Source: Takifugu bimaculatus (taxonomy: Eukaryota; Chordata; Actinopteri; Tetraodontiformes; Tetraodontidae). Taken from it: a stretch of DNA of 64,000 nt. The position numbers were made by a program, and so were the translations under genes. Under the pieces are notes generated by a model, which was given only the letters and a program-made list of their open reading frames with translations, did no database searches and was not told the DNA's origin. The stretch covers positions 1,700,480 through 1,764,479 of the forward strand of contig CP034976.1 of the NCBI GenBank assembly GCA_004026145.2, read 5' to 3'. Below are positions 25,362 to 37,689 of this stretch, one piece after another. Every line of letters starts with the position of its first letter. The first letter of the stretch is position 1.

Positions 25362-27647
25362 TCCATTAGGGTGGACTGCACTGGAGGAGACATTTCAGAG
25401 TGAAGCAGAGCAGGTGGAGAACAGCTCCCTCCGGGTGCACTCAGGCATCTGTTATGACAAGCTAGCTAAATCTCTGCTTCTTCTGTGTGAATTAGCCGTT
25501 ACCGTGAACGCCAACAGCTCCTCCGTCTCTGGCACTCCTCCCCTTTCACCCACCCCCTCCCCACCACTGTCACCTTCCATCTTTCATCTTCTCCTCACAT
25601 CTCCAAAGAGGAAAAGTTCAGCGCAGCAGAGAAAGAGCGAGCGAGCGAGCGAGCGAGTGAGCGCCTGCGGCACAAATGTCGAGATAATGGTTTCATTTGG
25701 AGAGATCCTGATGAGACCCTTGAAGGGAGAATTCCCCCTCAGATGGAGAGATGTGTTACCTCTCTCCTCATCTCTTTTCATCTCTGCACCTCCGGATGGC
25801 TCCATGCTTACAGCCATGGAAGCATCACCCTCTTTTATCTCACCCTCCTCACCCGCCAACAACAAAGTGGCTCATTTGGAAACATAAAAATGTGATGAAA
25901 TATTAATGTAAAGTAAAAAGAGGATGTGTGTCATGTAGTACACAGCGCGAGGGAAGAGCAGCTTCCTTCCTTCATCAGCGCCTCCTAAACAGCAGAGGCA
26001 ACACAAACAGCTCGTAGATACCATGAAGCCTTTGAGACGAGGCCAATGATAGCAATAACACACCTTCCCCCAGTCCTCCAGGTCCGTCCCCAAAGGTCCA
26101 GTGGCCTGATCAACAGAGGCTCCGCCCACCATTGGCTCAGACATGTGAGGAGGTCATAGTGGTCAGGTCCACTGATGGCGTCGCACTACGTTAAGATCTT
26201 GTCCTGTCCTCTCCGTCTCTGTCTGAAGCCTGATTAAGCTCAGGTGTCTCATATCAGTTTGGAATTTGGACCTGATTCCCAGTGTCCTGTCCTGGATTTG
26301 TCTGCCTACCTATGAGCTTTTGGTGAAGAACGTGAGTCCTCTACTGTCTCCTACATCACCCAAACATAAATATTTCCTTCTGTACACATGAGCAGGTAAA
26401 TGTGGAGCTCATCTTTTGTTTTGAGTTAAAGATCCAAACAGCTAAGAGCTGCTGCTGATCCATCACATCCTCATTACACAACCTCAAACTTGCTCCAGCT
26501 GAGGGGCTGCTCTGGGCTCTGGACCACTTTGGATCTGGACTAGAAGAACAGGAGCTTTAACCTTGACATAATGAGAACGTTAGTCCACCTCATCCACATG
26601 CTGGAGACCTTCTAACATATTTGTGCTGTTGTTTAAATTGTTGAACTGGCTGTAATCACATTAAACTGCAAAAACGCCCCATAAGAAACTCCGGCAGGAC
26701 CTCTGCTGAACCAAGGTCCTCAGCCCTAGAGTCAACCTGTTCTGGGTCTTGGGCCGTTGCTAGGGCCAATCAATGTTAGCAAAAGTGTCATTGACTTGCT
26801 CTCTTTAACAGCAGGTGGGGATGATGCCCTCCAATGCTGACTGAAACCACCATTTCACAGGAATCTGGGCGTTCACACTGACTTGAGTACAAAAAGTGAA
26901 TGTCCTGTTCTTGTCTTGGTCCATGTGGGCGTCGCCAGCGTCCCAGTTATAAGTAAACTGGAACTCCAAAATCAAACTGGTCCAGTGGCAGCTTTATGCC
27001 TTGTCCTGTCCATTCGTGAGGATCTGCACAGTGGCTTATCAGCTAAATGCAAGTCATATTTCATTTTCTTTCTGTAAAGAGTTTAACATGATTCGATGTT
27101 TTGATGGAAAAGAAAAGGCAGCAAGATGACAGCCCATGTTAGCGGTGAACAGGCTGCCCGTACATTGTCGCTGCCTTCGGTTGCTATAAATAACTCGAAT
27201 TAGTGTGAGCTGAAACTTGTGCCAGACGCACAAGAAGCCACAGTGGACTCACTCTGACAGATGTCAGAATACGTGTGATTTGTGTTGTACTGATATTTAT
27301 CTCCTAAACAAGGACTTCATTAAGCAGGATCCCCCAGTCCATGTGAACGTACTGAATAAATTCCAGTTTGTTTCCATGTGCTAACTGAGCATAGCAACAC
27401 ACCGAAAACATCACATTTAGCACAACGAAGGAGGAAACCTCAGGCTGTTTTGTGTGTTGGTGTGTGAAAGCTTCAATACTGAGGAGCTTATGGAAACCAA
27501 TCTGCTTGTGTCCAAGATAAACCTGCCGAGGACTTTCAAAGATTACTTCAAGACCAAAAGAAGGTCCAGGTCTACAGGACAGCGTGACACACAGATGAGC
27601 CTGCTGATACAAAGCCGGTTAACTGGGTTACCAGTGTCTCTCTCTCC

Positions 27648-28362
27648 TCTACTTAGATCCCTACCTACCTCCTTATCTAGACCTCTACTTGGATCCCTAC
27701 CTAGTTCTCTATCTTGACCTCTACTTAGATCCCTATCTAGTTCCCTATCTAGACCTCTACTTGGATCCCTACCTAGTTCTCTATCTAGACCCCTACTTGG
27801 ATCCCTACCTAGTTCCCTATCTAGACCTTTACTTATAATACTAATTCCCTACCCAGACCTCTACTTAGATCCCTACCTAGTTCCCTATCTAGACCTCTAC
27901 TTGGATCCCTACCTAGTTACCTATCTAGACCTCTACTTGGATCCCTACCTAGTTACCTATCTAGATCTCTCCTTAGATCCCTACTGAGTTACCTATCTAG
28001 ATCTCTACTTAGATCCCTACCTAGTTACCTATCTGGATCTCTACTTAGATCCCTACCTAGTTCTCTATCTGGATCTCTACTTGGAGCCCTACCTAGTTCC
28101 CAATCAGGACCTCTACTTGGATCCCTACCTAGTTCCCAATCAGGACCTCTACTTGGATCCCTGCCTAGTTCTCTATCAGGACCTCTACTTGGATCCCTGC
28201 CTAGTTCCCAATCAGGAGCTCTACTTGGATCCCTGCCTAGTTCCCAATCAGGACCTCTACTTGGATCCCTGCCTAGTTCCCAATCAGGACCTCTACTTGG
28301 ATCCCTGCCTAGTTCCCAGTCAGGACCTCTACTTGGATCCCTGCCTAGTTCCCTAGCTAGAC
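27648..28362 (+). repeat. 36-bp minisatellite
   Basis: About 20 copies of a 36-bp unit, CTCTACTTGGATCCCTACCT followed by AGTTCCCTATCTAGAC. The right third is a homogenised subfamily with CCAATCAGGAC and CCCTGCC, the left two-thirds an older, more varied subfamily. The right block reads as LYLDPCLVPNQD per unit, an artefact of the 36-bp period. Confidence 0.95.
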
Positions 28363-29441
28363 AGCTACTCAGTCATGTGACTGCGCCGCTGCTCAAATAT
28401 CCGGAGGTGGGTTCCAAGTCTTTGTGGGCGTGGCTCGGCGGCTTTAGTTCTGGTCTGTTTCTACACCTCCCAGACGGCCCCAGTTCTCCCACTAGATGTC
28501 CCAAACTCAGTCGGGTGTGAGGCTTCCACAACTCACCGGCTGCTAAGCAGAAGAAAAGTGAACCCCTGAAAGTTGACTGGGTTTATCTGACAGACGATGG
28601 GGCAGGCTGGTTCTTCAGAGTCCTGGTGAAGCCCCCTCCCAGCAGCTCTGCTCTGGCTGTTTGAGCAGCCTGATGATTGATGACTGAATGACTGAGCTTC
28701 TCTCTCAGGTTCCACCTCAACCACTTTCATTAAAATCATAATTCCTCATCCAATCTGTCATCAAAGGGTCATGATGGGATGTGAACCAGACCACCAGAGC
28801 AGTTAAAAACCACGGGTGAAATAAATAAGAAAGGACCAAGCTGTTTTTGGTTTAAGTCATGAGAGTGTTTGCATGCTAACGGGACCTTAGCCATGGTGGC
28901 TATCAGCGGTTTTCAGTGAGATGTTGGAGATGTTGATGCTCGTTGAAAGGTGGACAAACGGACTGATCTGGACAGAAGGTAAAGGAGGCCGTGCAAATAT
29001 TTGAGCACAGTCAGAGGTTTGTCTCTTACACCCGAATCACCTAAAATATCGACTGTTGCAGCAAAAGTGAGGACAAAAAATTCAGGACTGATTTTCACTC
29101 GTGATGGCTTCTAACTCCCAATCGGCTCAGTTTAGCAGCTCTTTTAGCCACCCACTCCTGATGTGGTCCAACTGTCAGGGATTAGGCCACACGCACGTAC
29201 ACGTGCAGGAACCAACAGTGTTTTTACAGTGTAATGGTGTAATTAACACATTAGTGGTGAGCACATACCTTTCACAAAAGGCTGGTATAAAGCTGTGGAA
29301 ACACCTCGCAGGGCACAGATGATATATTGCCGGAGGTGGGAAAATGGTGGGAATAGTTCTCACTTTCAGTGTGAGATGGAGACACCTGAAGCGGTTACGT
29401 GTGAGAAGAATGTGGTGTGAATATCCACAGGTAGCGTAATG

Positions 29442-29470
29442 GGGGGAGGGGGGGGCGGGGGGGGGGGGGG
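29442..29470 (+). repeat. G-rich homopolymer tract
   Basis: A run of G interrupted only by single A and C bases, ending in 14 consecutive G. It is a potential G-quadruplex and a likely place for length error in the assembly. Confidence 0.9.
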
Positions 29471-29723
29471 CATAGACACCAGAAGAGCAACAACAATCAA
29501 TTGTCATCTACTATAGAGCTCCAGGTTTTCTCTGTGGTAGAGCAAAGAGTAAGGTAGCAAATGTTGTATCAGCTAACATGGCAGGGCTGCTAGCACTAGC
29601 TGCTAGCACCGTCACCAACACCGACACCGTCACCGTCTGCTGCTCAGAGATGCGTCTGTATTTTAAGAAACACGGAATAACGAATGATGCAGTAATGATC
29701 CTGGTCGCGGGAGCCAATCAGGA

Positions 29724-29764
29724 CAGACAGACAGACAGACACAACAGACAGACAGACAGACAGA
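29724..29764 (+). repeat. (CAGA)n microsatellite
   Basis: A short CAGA tetranucleotide run with one CAACAGA interruption. Confidence 0.9.
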
Positions 29765-30251
29765 CGCGTCCGTCTGTAGGACAGGGGTTCCAAACACAGC
29801 AGCGGACGACAACTGACAGAAGAGCTTTCAGGAGAGCAGAGACCCTGTGGCGGAGGGAGGGGGGTTACCACGGTGATTATCTTTAAGACTTCCTATCAAG
29901 TCAACATCCTCACCTAAGTGATTTTCTCCCCCGCAAATCTGTGAGACCCAGCAGAACCCTTCAGAACGAGTCCCCTCCTGAAACTCCACGCTTTTCTGGA
30001 AACACTTTTGTTTCCTGGTTGAGAAACAGGATTAGCAGGATCCATCAGGCCACCGGCAACAGCCAGCACGGCACAAACAACCATCGGCCGTGGCAACAAT
30101 CTGCACCGTGAGACATCAGGAAGCCAAATGAATCCCAGTCAGACGTGTGTGAAGGAAACATTTGCATGTGATGAATATTTCCAACTCTTTCTGCTTTGTT
30201 TACCTATAAAAGCACCACTTCATTGCTTTGCTGCTTCCTGGTCTAAACCCT

Positions 30252-30274
30252 GGGGGGGGGGGGGGGGGGGGGGG
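30252..30274 (+). repeat. Poly(G) tract of 23
   Basis: An uninterrupted run of 23 G, in grik2 intron 1. It is exceptional for vertebrate DNA and its length is probably uncertain. Confidence 0.93.
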
Positions 30275-31616
30275 TGCAGGGAGGCAGCACCATCAACACC
30301 AGCTACAGGAGGTAATTACAGGCTCAAGCATTTTATTACCAATTCCACTTTTTATTCCCTGTTCAGCAGTGGCAGGAACCAGAGGAATAACCAAAGTAGC
30401 ACTACAAATAATGGTTGCCCCTCTGGGGAAGCTGCAGCCAGGTGGGGGCGGGAGGGGGGGTATGGAGATATAGATTGGCTGTGTTGGCAGATCTGACTAA
30501 CGGACATTATGGACTTCCATCTGCACAGGAAGTTACTTTTACTTCTGTGTGGGAACAAGAAGAAGCAGAGCATAGAGGGGCGGGGCCTATGGGGCGGGGC
30601 ATAGTGGGCGTGGCCACACAGAAAAGGAGTGCTCCACTGGATGGGTTTGAGTGAACTGGTGTCAATGGAAAGAGGGACAATTGGACAGACGGAGTTCTGT
30701 ACATGCCACAGGACAGATGGACATACATCAGATTAAATAGAGGTTGTCGTGATCCCGTTTCAATTGCGATACCAAATAAATTGTCTTGCTGATATCGATC
30801 AGAGTTTGCTGGTACACAGGTGTAGTGCTGCAGCTTCAAATAGACCTCCATTAAAGTTAATAAAAGGGAAGCAGCTGTTTCAGTGCCGAGGGGCATTAAA
30901 AACATCCAGCTGTTCCTTGTTACAGCTTTATTCCACCACTGTGGAGCAGGTACCTGGAGGCTTTAGCCAGATCTCAACAGTCTCATCATTTCTGGTCACC
31001 TGACCAGACGAAACCAAAACGGCTCGGAAGGGCAGGTGATCTCGCAGTGCATTGTTCCTACTGGATACTAGCGGTGGAACAGCACAGCAGATGCCCCACT
31101 GGGGTCATTTTGCTGAAGACACGTTGTGAAAGCTTGTGGTCGTTAATGACAGCTCCTATGTCATTAACATATGCCAGAACACAGGGCAGCACAAATCCAC
31201 CTTCAGATGACCACTGAGCCCACAATGCTGTGTGGTTTTCCACTCAGCTACTGTCGCTATTTTGAGCCCAACACATAAACATCAGGCTTCTTTCACATTT
31301 AAAACAATTCCAAAGACATCGCAGCTGCTGAGTTGGGCCCCAGCTTAGACCCATTTGACGCAGCTGCCATTGTTAAAGTTACTTTTTAAAGGAAGGTTCA
31401 GTGTTCTTTTGTGCTAGCATAGCTTGACGAGGCTCTGCTGGCCTCCATATTTCCGGTGCTGAGCTGCACACCAAGTGTATCGGGGGGGTTTGCCCCACAG
31501 GCGGATCCATCCGATGCCATCAAAGTCCGCTTAGGGGGCGGCAGTGATAAATATTTATAGAAGCATGTATATTGTGCTCCTGTGGTATGGAATGGACATG
31601 GTAGAGTGGTGAGCCA

Positions 31617-32597
31617 GACAGAGGGGGACAGGGGGGGACGGAGGGGACAGAGGGGACTGGAGAGGATGGAGAGGGACAGGAGAGGACAGAGGGGGATGGA
31701 GGGGACTGGAGAGGACAGAGGGGGGTGGAGGGGACTGGAGAGGATGGTGGGGGACAGATGGAAACAGATGGGATAGAGAGGATGTAGGGGACTGGAGAGG
31801 ACAGAGGGGGACAGAGAGGACGGAGGGGGACAGGAGAGGACAGAGGGGGATGGAGGGGACTGAAGAGGACAGAGGGGGACAGATGGGGATGGAGGGGAAC
31901 TGGAGAGGATGGTGGGGGACAGATGGAAACAGAGGGGATAGAGAGGATGTAGGGGACTGGAGAGGACAGAGGGGGACAGAGAGGACGGAGGGGGACAGGA
32001 GAGGACAGAGGGGGATGGAGGGGACTGAAGAGGACAGAGGGGGACAGATGGGGATGGAGGGGACTGGAGAGGACAGAGGGGGGTGGAGGGGACTGGAGAG
32101 GATGGTGGGGGACAGATGGAAACAGAGGGGATAGAGAGGATGTAGGGGACTGGAGAGGACAGAGGGGGACAGAGAGGACGGAGGGGGACAGGAGAGGACA
32201 GATGGGGATGGAGGGGACTGGAGAGGACAGAGGGGGGTGGAGGGGACTGGAGAGGATGGAGGGGGACAGATGGAAACAGAGGGGATAGAGAGGATGTAGG
32301 GGGACAGAGAGGATGAGGGGGACGGAGGGGACAGAGAGGATGCAGGGGGACACAAGGGTCAGAGGGGGACAGAGGGGACTGGAGAGGAGGGAGGGGGACA
32401 GATGGAAACAGAGGGGATAGAGAGGATGTAGGGGGACAGAGAGGATGAGGGGGACGGAGGAGACAGAGAGGATGCAGGGGGACACAAGGGTCAGAGGGGG
32501 ACAGAGGGGACTGGAGAGGAGGGAGGGGGACAGATGGGGACGGGGGAGGATGGAGGGGACAGAGAGGATGGAGGGGGACAGAGGGGGACAGGGTTGG
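31617..32597 (+). repeat. 1-kb purine-only minisatellite with higher-order units
   Basis: Almost a kilobase of G/A-rich sequence built from GGGGGACAGAGAGGAC-type monomers. A marker segment, GATAGAGAGGATGTAGGGG, recurs near 31,772, 31,937, 32,130, 32,284 and 32,416, so larger units of roughly 130-195 bp have been duplicated. The strand asymmetry could allow triplex DNA. In the grik2 transcript it is a long pyrimidine tract. Open frames on both strands, including a 321-codon one on the minus strand, are artefacts. Confidence 0.95.
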
Positions 32598-32689
32598 GTA
32601 AAGCTCTGCTCTGCTTATTCTGGCACGTAATGCTTGTCCTTGTGAGGACCCTCCTCCAGACCCGCCTCCTGTGTCTCACAGGCTGCAGG

Positions 32690-33130
32690 TTAATGAGGTC
32701 TGAGCTCTAATTGAGCCTGTGAACATGCTCTTCTATTAACTCCTTTCACTCAACTCTGTCCTCACACAATGAGTTGGCATCTCAGAGAGATCCGTCAGCC
32801 CGGTAACGATCACTCTGACGGCTTTTCCCCGCCGCGCGGACACGCATACCCCATCGGCTGTCAGCTCCTGAAAAGGAAGTAGAATTGATGCTTTAACTAT
32901 TGCCCAGGCAAATGAGATCCACCCCTGACGGGTCCTGAGAGAAGAACGGCAGGTAAAGCTGAGCCGAAGGCAGCCAATAAGAGCACTTGTTGTTATTTCC
33001 TCACACGTGTCTCATTATTGCCGTCCACGTCTTTTGGAGCTCCGTTTTATTGAACGCCATTCGAGTCACAGTTTAGCCCTTTGTCGGAGGAGTAAACCTG
33101 ATTGATTACTCCCGCGGGTATTTCAGAGCA
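32690..33130. promoter_or_regulatory. Candidate conserved non-coding block, grik2 intron 1
   Basis: Unique sequence directly after the purine array with TTAATGAGG, CTCTAATTGAG, TCATTATTGCCG and TTTTATTGAACG motifs, an islet of CpG (CCCCGCCGCGCGG) and no coding frame. It looks like regulatory DNA in texture only. Confidence 0.2.
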
Positions 33131-33789
33131 GCCAGTCAGCAGCTCCTGCTTTTTTATCCACATTAATAGAGCAGAAGAAGACAGACGGCTCACAAACCTT
33201 TTAGCATTCCACACTTACTCAGACGTGTCACCGACTCTGGGTGATGCAGCAACATCAGTCAGGTGTTTCCCAGTTGGCAGAAGCCAGGATGGACGGCAGG
33301 AAGCTCAACCGTCCAGACATTTATCAGCGTGTCCTCGTTGTTTTTGCACCTTAGTTTTCATGTTTAATATCCAAATTAAAGCTGCTGCAGGAGCTTCACC
33401 TCTGCTGCGAGGCCTTGGTGAAGATTACAAAGAGTGAATTCACACAAACCTGGAGCAAAGTTGCATATTTGAGTTATTTATGGTGATTCCTCATGTAAAT
33501 GCTAACTCTGGTGACCCAGGACTCAGTGGATTCAGTGAATTGTGAGCAGTCGCCTGATGTTCTGATGTCCTGGACCAGAACATTCTCAGCTCCAGAGGAG
33601 CAGAGCTGTGGAAACAGGTGATTCAGCTGAACAAGTGTCACTTAAAGCAGAACCGTCTTGTTATGTGAGGTTTCACACATTTACGAGCGTCCAGCCCTCA
33701 CACAAACTACCGGTAGGTTTGCATCCTTAAGAAGACATTTTGTGAAACACTCCCACTTGTCCTGTCATAAGTCTCTGAAGAAGATCACA

Positions 33790-34375
33790 GAGGCTTTCAA
33801 TCAAAGTAATGGCCAACTTCCAACCCAACCGCTCCTTAAATGGCTCTAATACAGCATTGGAATCTGAAGAACTGAGGTTGATCAGAAGAAAAGAGACACT
33901 TGTTGACAGGGTTGCAGCTCACATGTGCAGAACTGCTGGGCTCACTTTCAACATTCCCCTGGTGCCTGGTGTCCCCCGGGGTTCAGGGTCTAGTCTCCTC
34001 CTCCTCATCCTCTACATCCTACTGTTATGTCGAAAATGGAAAATCCAGTAACCAGTAAACAGCTCCACTATGACCACTATGAAGGCAGCTCAACTACGAC
34101 ACAACTTTAGCCTTGCTGTGGAGACCTCCAGCCTGTCCCATCACCTCAAATCTGCAGTCCTGAAGTTCTTAACAGCACATCAACCACATCACCACCATCG
34201 CATCGTCACAGCATTCTCCATGTTCCTCTTCAAAGCCCTCAGTAAAGGTCAGTATATCCAGAACTCTGCTGTCCACCTCCTCAGCACCTCCTGCTCCTGT
34301 GAACATGTTACTCCAAGGTTCTCCAATCCCCAACCTCCTGGTTCCTCTTTCCCCTGGAGCCTCAGTGGGGTGTGA
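33790..34375 (+). mobile_element. LINE reverse-transcriptase relic
   Basis: The plus strand encodes VPGVPRGSGSSLLLLILYIL, a damaged form of the GVPQGSVLGPLLFILY motif of non-LTR reverse transcriptases. About 250 bp on it reads QYIQNSAVHLLS followed by CEHVTP, matching the IQNSAARLLT...HVTP segment downstream of the RT domain in L2/Rex-like fish LINEs. The catalytic aspartates and much of the domain are gone and the frames are split, so this is a dead 5'- and 3'-truncated copy. It is antisense to grik2. The clade is not certain. Confidence 0.55.
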
Positions 34376-34739
34376 GCAGACCTAGATGGTGGCTCCAGAC
34401 TTCGGTCCTAACTGGACGTCCCATATTGTTGCTATACGTGCACATTTCTGCGTGTTCACTGACTTGTGCTCTGCTGATCGGAGCTCTTCCATCTCTCTTC
34501 CTGCTCTTCGTTAACCACCTCGTTGGTTACATCTGTGTCGGCGCGTAGATGCAGCCTCACTCAGCCTTCAGCTCTTTAATGGCCTTTTCCTCACATCTGG
34601 TGTGCTTCCAAAGACTGGACGCTCTTTAAAGTCTGCTGGACGAGTCAAAGACTGGCAGGACACGGGAAGACAAACTCCACAGGTGCTCGATCAATATGGC
34701 CGACGTCAATATTCCCCACCTCACTGGCCTCGCACCACC

Positions 34740-34740
<1 letters not shown>

Positions 34741-34781
<41 letters not shown>
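34741..34781 (+). repeat. (TG)20 microsatellite
   Basis: A pure TG run of 41 bp in grik2 intron 1. Confidence 0.95.
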
Positions 34782-34783
<2 letters not shown>

Positions 34784-36257
34784 AAGAGAGCCCAGCATGG
34801 ATGGGGCAGCTGGTGGACTCACTGTTGTATCGATTGTGTTTTTCTGCTCATTTCTCACATCTGCAGCAGCTCTAATTGGATCTTCTCTAATGGTCCAACA
34901 AAGATGAAAAGAAACACCTCCAAAATTCATGAAGTTTACCTCCCGTCTCTATAGCAACCACAGCCTCTACCGGCAGCCTGGTTGGGCTCTCAGTCTAGGA
35001 ACCCTTTCTGAAGGAAACCGATGGCTTTTCAAAATAAAATATGAAAAAAACAAAAGGATGGAATGATTGAAACTATTTGATCGTCATGGTTTCGACCTGA
35101 CAGGTCATCCGCTCCGTGACTCCCGACAGACGGGAGTTTGTTCACTGGAGCAGAACATTAATGTTGCGTTGATTATCAGAGCAGCGCTGACGCCAACTGT
35201 TGCTGTTCATGTGAAATGTGGTATTTAAGTAGGTGATGCTCAGAGCTGTGGAGCAACATCAGGGTTGCAGGAAGTGGAAACCTTCGTGGATGTTTAACCT
35301 CTGTGAAGAAAGCAACTATCTTTTAAAGGAAGAGGAGAACTGAACTCTTTTATGATACTTTCCTAAGCCAGGACAGGTGTCCAGCTGGACGAAACCCCTT
35401 TTGGTCCCAACTGAAACTCCTCCCAGGACAGCACAAAATCAAATCTGAGGAAGGTCCAGCAGATGCACACAAAGACCTTCAGATTAACAGATTAACTCTA
35501 AGATTGAAGATCACAGTACAGCCAGAAGAGCAAAGCAAAGATCAAAGACAGTGCTGCGTCACACAAAAGATGGAGGCACAATTGAATGCAGATTGTTGTC
35601 CAGATCTTCAGCGTCCATAACAGCTGGTTTGATGCTGAAACTGATCATTAAAACCTTTTTATGATGACAGCAGCAACTTCCAATGAGAGAAACCTGAGGA
35701 TGATGTTTAATGTTTAATAAGTGCAGCTTTGGTCTGACTGGAGAGAATCCGATTTCACACCAGCTGAATCAAATAGTAAGTCAGAGGAAATGAAAACACA
35801 CACACAGACACACACACACTCATAGGCTAAAACCACTAAGTGAACAGATAATAGGTTTATTTCTTATTTTTAACTAAACAAGAGCTCACATATGAAGGGA
35901 CAGCTTGGGGTATCAGCGTTAGCAGCTAACAGATGGCAGCCTGATCGCAGTGTTCACTCTCTCAGATGATTCTTCATTACCTTTAAACAAGTGCGAGGCA
36001 AATGTCTTGCGGCCAGTGCTATGCTAATAAGACTTCCTGCTGAATCTGAGGCCTCCAGCAGCAACATATGGACAAAACAGACTCCTCACGTCATTGTGCC
36101 AAGATGAGGAAGCGCTTTGTGCCCTTTAGCCAAATCCCCTTTTCATCTCTCTTCTCAGCTTCAACCCACATTTTTATCCCTTTTTCTCCCCACAAAAAGG
36201 GTGTGTGTATATTTATATATATAAATATAAAGGTGGATGGAAGATGGATGGCTTAAC

Positions 36258-36285
36258 CGACAGGCAAACAGACGGACACACACGC

Positions 36286-36338
<53 letters not shown>

Positions 36339-36573
36339 CACACGCAGACAGACAGACACACACGCAGACAGACAGACAGACAGACAGATACGCAGGCAGA
36401 CAGACACACACGCAGACAGACAGACAGACAGACAGATACGCAGGCAGACAGACAGATACACTGTCAGACAGACAGATACGCAGACAGACAGACAGACAGA
36501 CAGAAACGCAGACAGACACGCAGACAGACAGACAGAAACGCAGACAGAAACGCAGACAGACAGACAGATACGC

Positions 36574-36624
<51 letters not shown>

Positions 36625-36656
36625 TACGCTGACAGACAGACAGATACGCAGACAGG
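36258..36656 (+). repeat. (CAGA)n tetranucleotide array
   Basis: About 400 bp of CAGA repeats with CACACGCAGA, CAGATACG and CAGAAACG interspersions that give an irregular higher-order pattern. Open frames on both strands (RQTDRQTD and CLSVCLSV) are artefacts of the repeat. Confidence 0.96.
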
Positions 36657-37396
36657 CAGCTGAGGCATTTGGACAGAGGTGAAGGAGCCGCCTGAATGAA
36701 AGCGTTGGCGTCCTCGTCCTGCCGTCAGGACCCTGGCTGCCTGCAGTCATAACAACAGCCGTCTCTTCCGTGTAGACTTGTCAAGGTGTTCAGGTCTGAA
36801 ATGTTCAGAAAGCGGCCGCCATCGTCAAGGTTACGGGCAGTTAGAGGTGTGACTCATCACCTGTCACCCTGGTAACCAACAAAGACTGTGACAGAGCTGG
36901 TTTTTCTCATTCTTTTAGCTTCCATTTCCCTCTCATACTGACGTTATTGACCTGTCCAGATGTGAAGGTGTCCTTCAGGGTGGCTGGTGAAGGTTAGGCT
37001 GAGGCCTCTAAACCCCCTCATGGTTCCAGCAGCACGTAAGGAAACAGAGGTGAGCCTGAGCTGCTCACAGCTTCACTTCCTTTAAACCTTTCAGCTCAGG
37101 GCCCCGCAGGAACGAAGGACCGTGGTGAAGGCGAGGAGAAGGGTGTGTAATAACCACGTAGGAGTAACGTGGCAGCGACAGACCTTCCAGTAGCCTGGTC
37201 AGGTCTCACAAGCTGGAGCTTCTGTCCTTCCAGAGGGACAAAGAATGCACCTCCAGACAGCTGCTGACCCTGGAAACACTTTTATGTTTCCTCCTGCTGC
37301 TTCCTGTTGCCCCGAATCAGGCAGAAGTCATTTGATTTGCCCTCAGGTGTCCACCATCGATTCAGGCCAGGGTTTGTCTGCACAGCAGGAGGGGTG

Positions 37397-37512
37397 TGTG
37401 TCTGTGTGTGTGCCTGAGAGTGTGTGTGTGTACCTGCATATGTGTGTGTGTGCCTGAGAGTGTGTGTGTGTACCTGTATATGTGTGTGTGTGCCTGAGTG
37501 TGTGTGTGTGAC
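37397..37512 (+). repeat. TG-rich minisatellite, ~30-bp unit
   Basis: TG runs alternating with CCTGAGAG and ACCTGTATA insertions give about three copies of a larger unit (TGTGTGTGTGCCTGAGAG and TGTGTGTACCTGTATA). Confidence 0.85.
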
Positions 37513-37527
37513 ACCAGAAACTGCCAA

Positions 37528-37689
37528 TGATGATGATGATGATGATGATGAGATGATGGTAGTGATGATGATGATGATGATGTGATGATGACGATGATGA
37601 GATGATATGATGATGATGTGATGATGGTAGTGATGGTGGTGATGATGATGGTGATGATGATGGTGATGAGGATGATGATGGTGATGATT
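37528..37689 (+). repeat. (GAT)n trinucleotide array, interrupted
   Basis: A GAT/TGA trinucleotide run broken by GTAGTGATG, GAGATGAT and GGTGATG variants. Confidence 0.93.

Noticed and set aside
25309..25887. 192-codon ORF starting in a TG repeat
   Set aside because: The start lies in a microsatellite and the rest resembles no protein; no splice signals consistent with an exon.
28081..28356. ORF with LYLDPCLVPNQD repeats
   Set aside because: A 36-bp minisatellite keeps the frame open; the array lies in grik2 intron 1.
31520..32485. 321-codon minus-strand Ser-Pro-Leu-rich ORF and overlapping frames
   Set aside because: Translation of the purine/pyrimidine minisatellite; low complexity, no start context or splice sites.
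36205..36668. ORFs with RQTDRQTD and VCLSVCLS repeats
   Set aside because: Translation of the CAGA tetranucleotide array.
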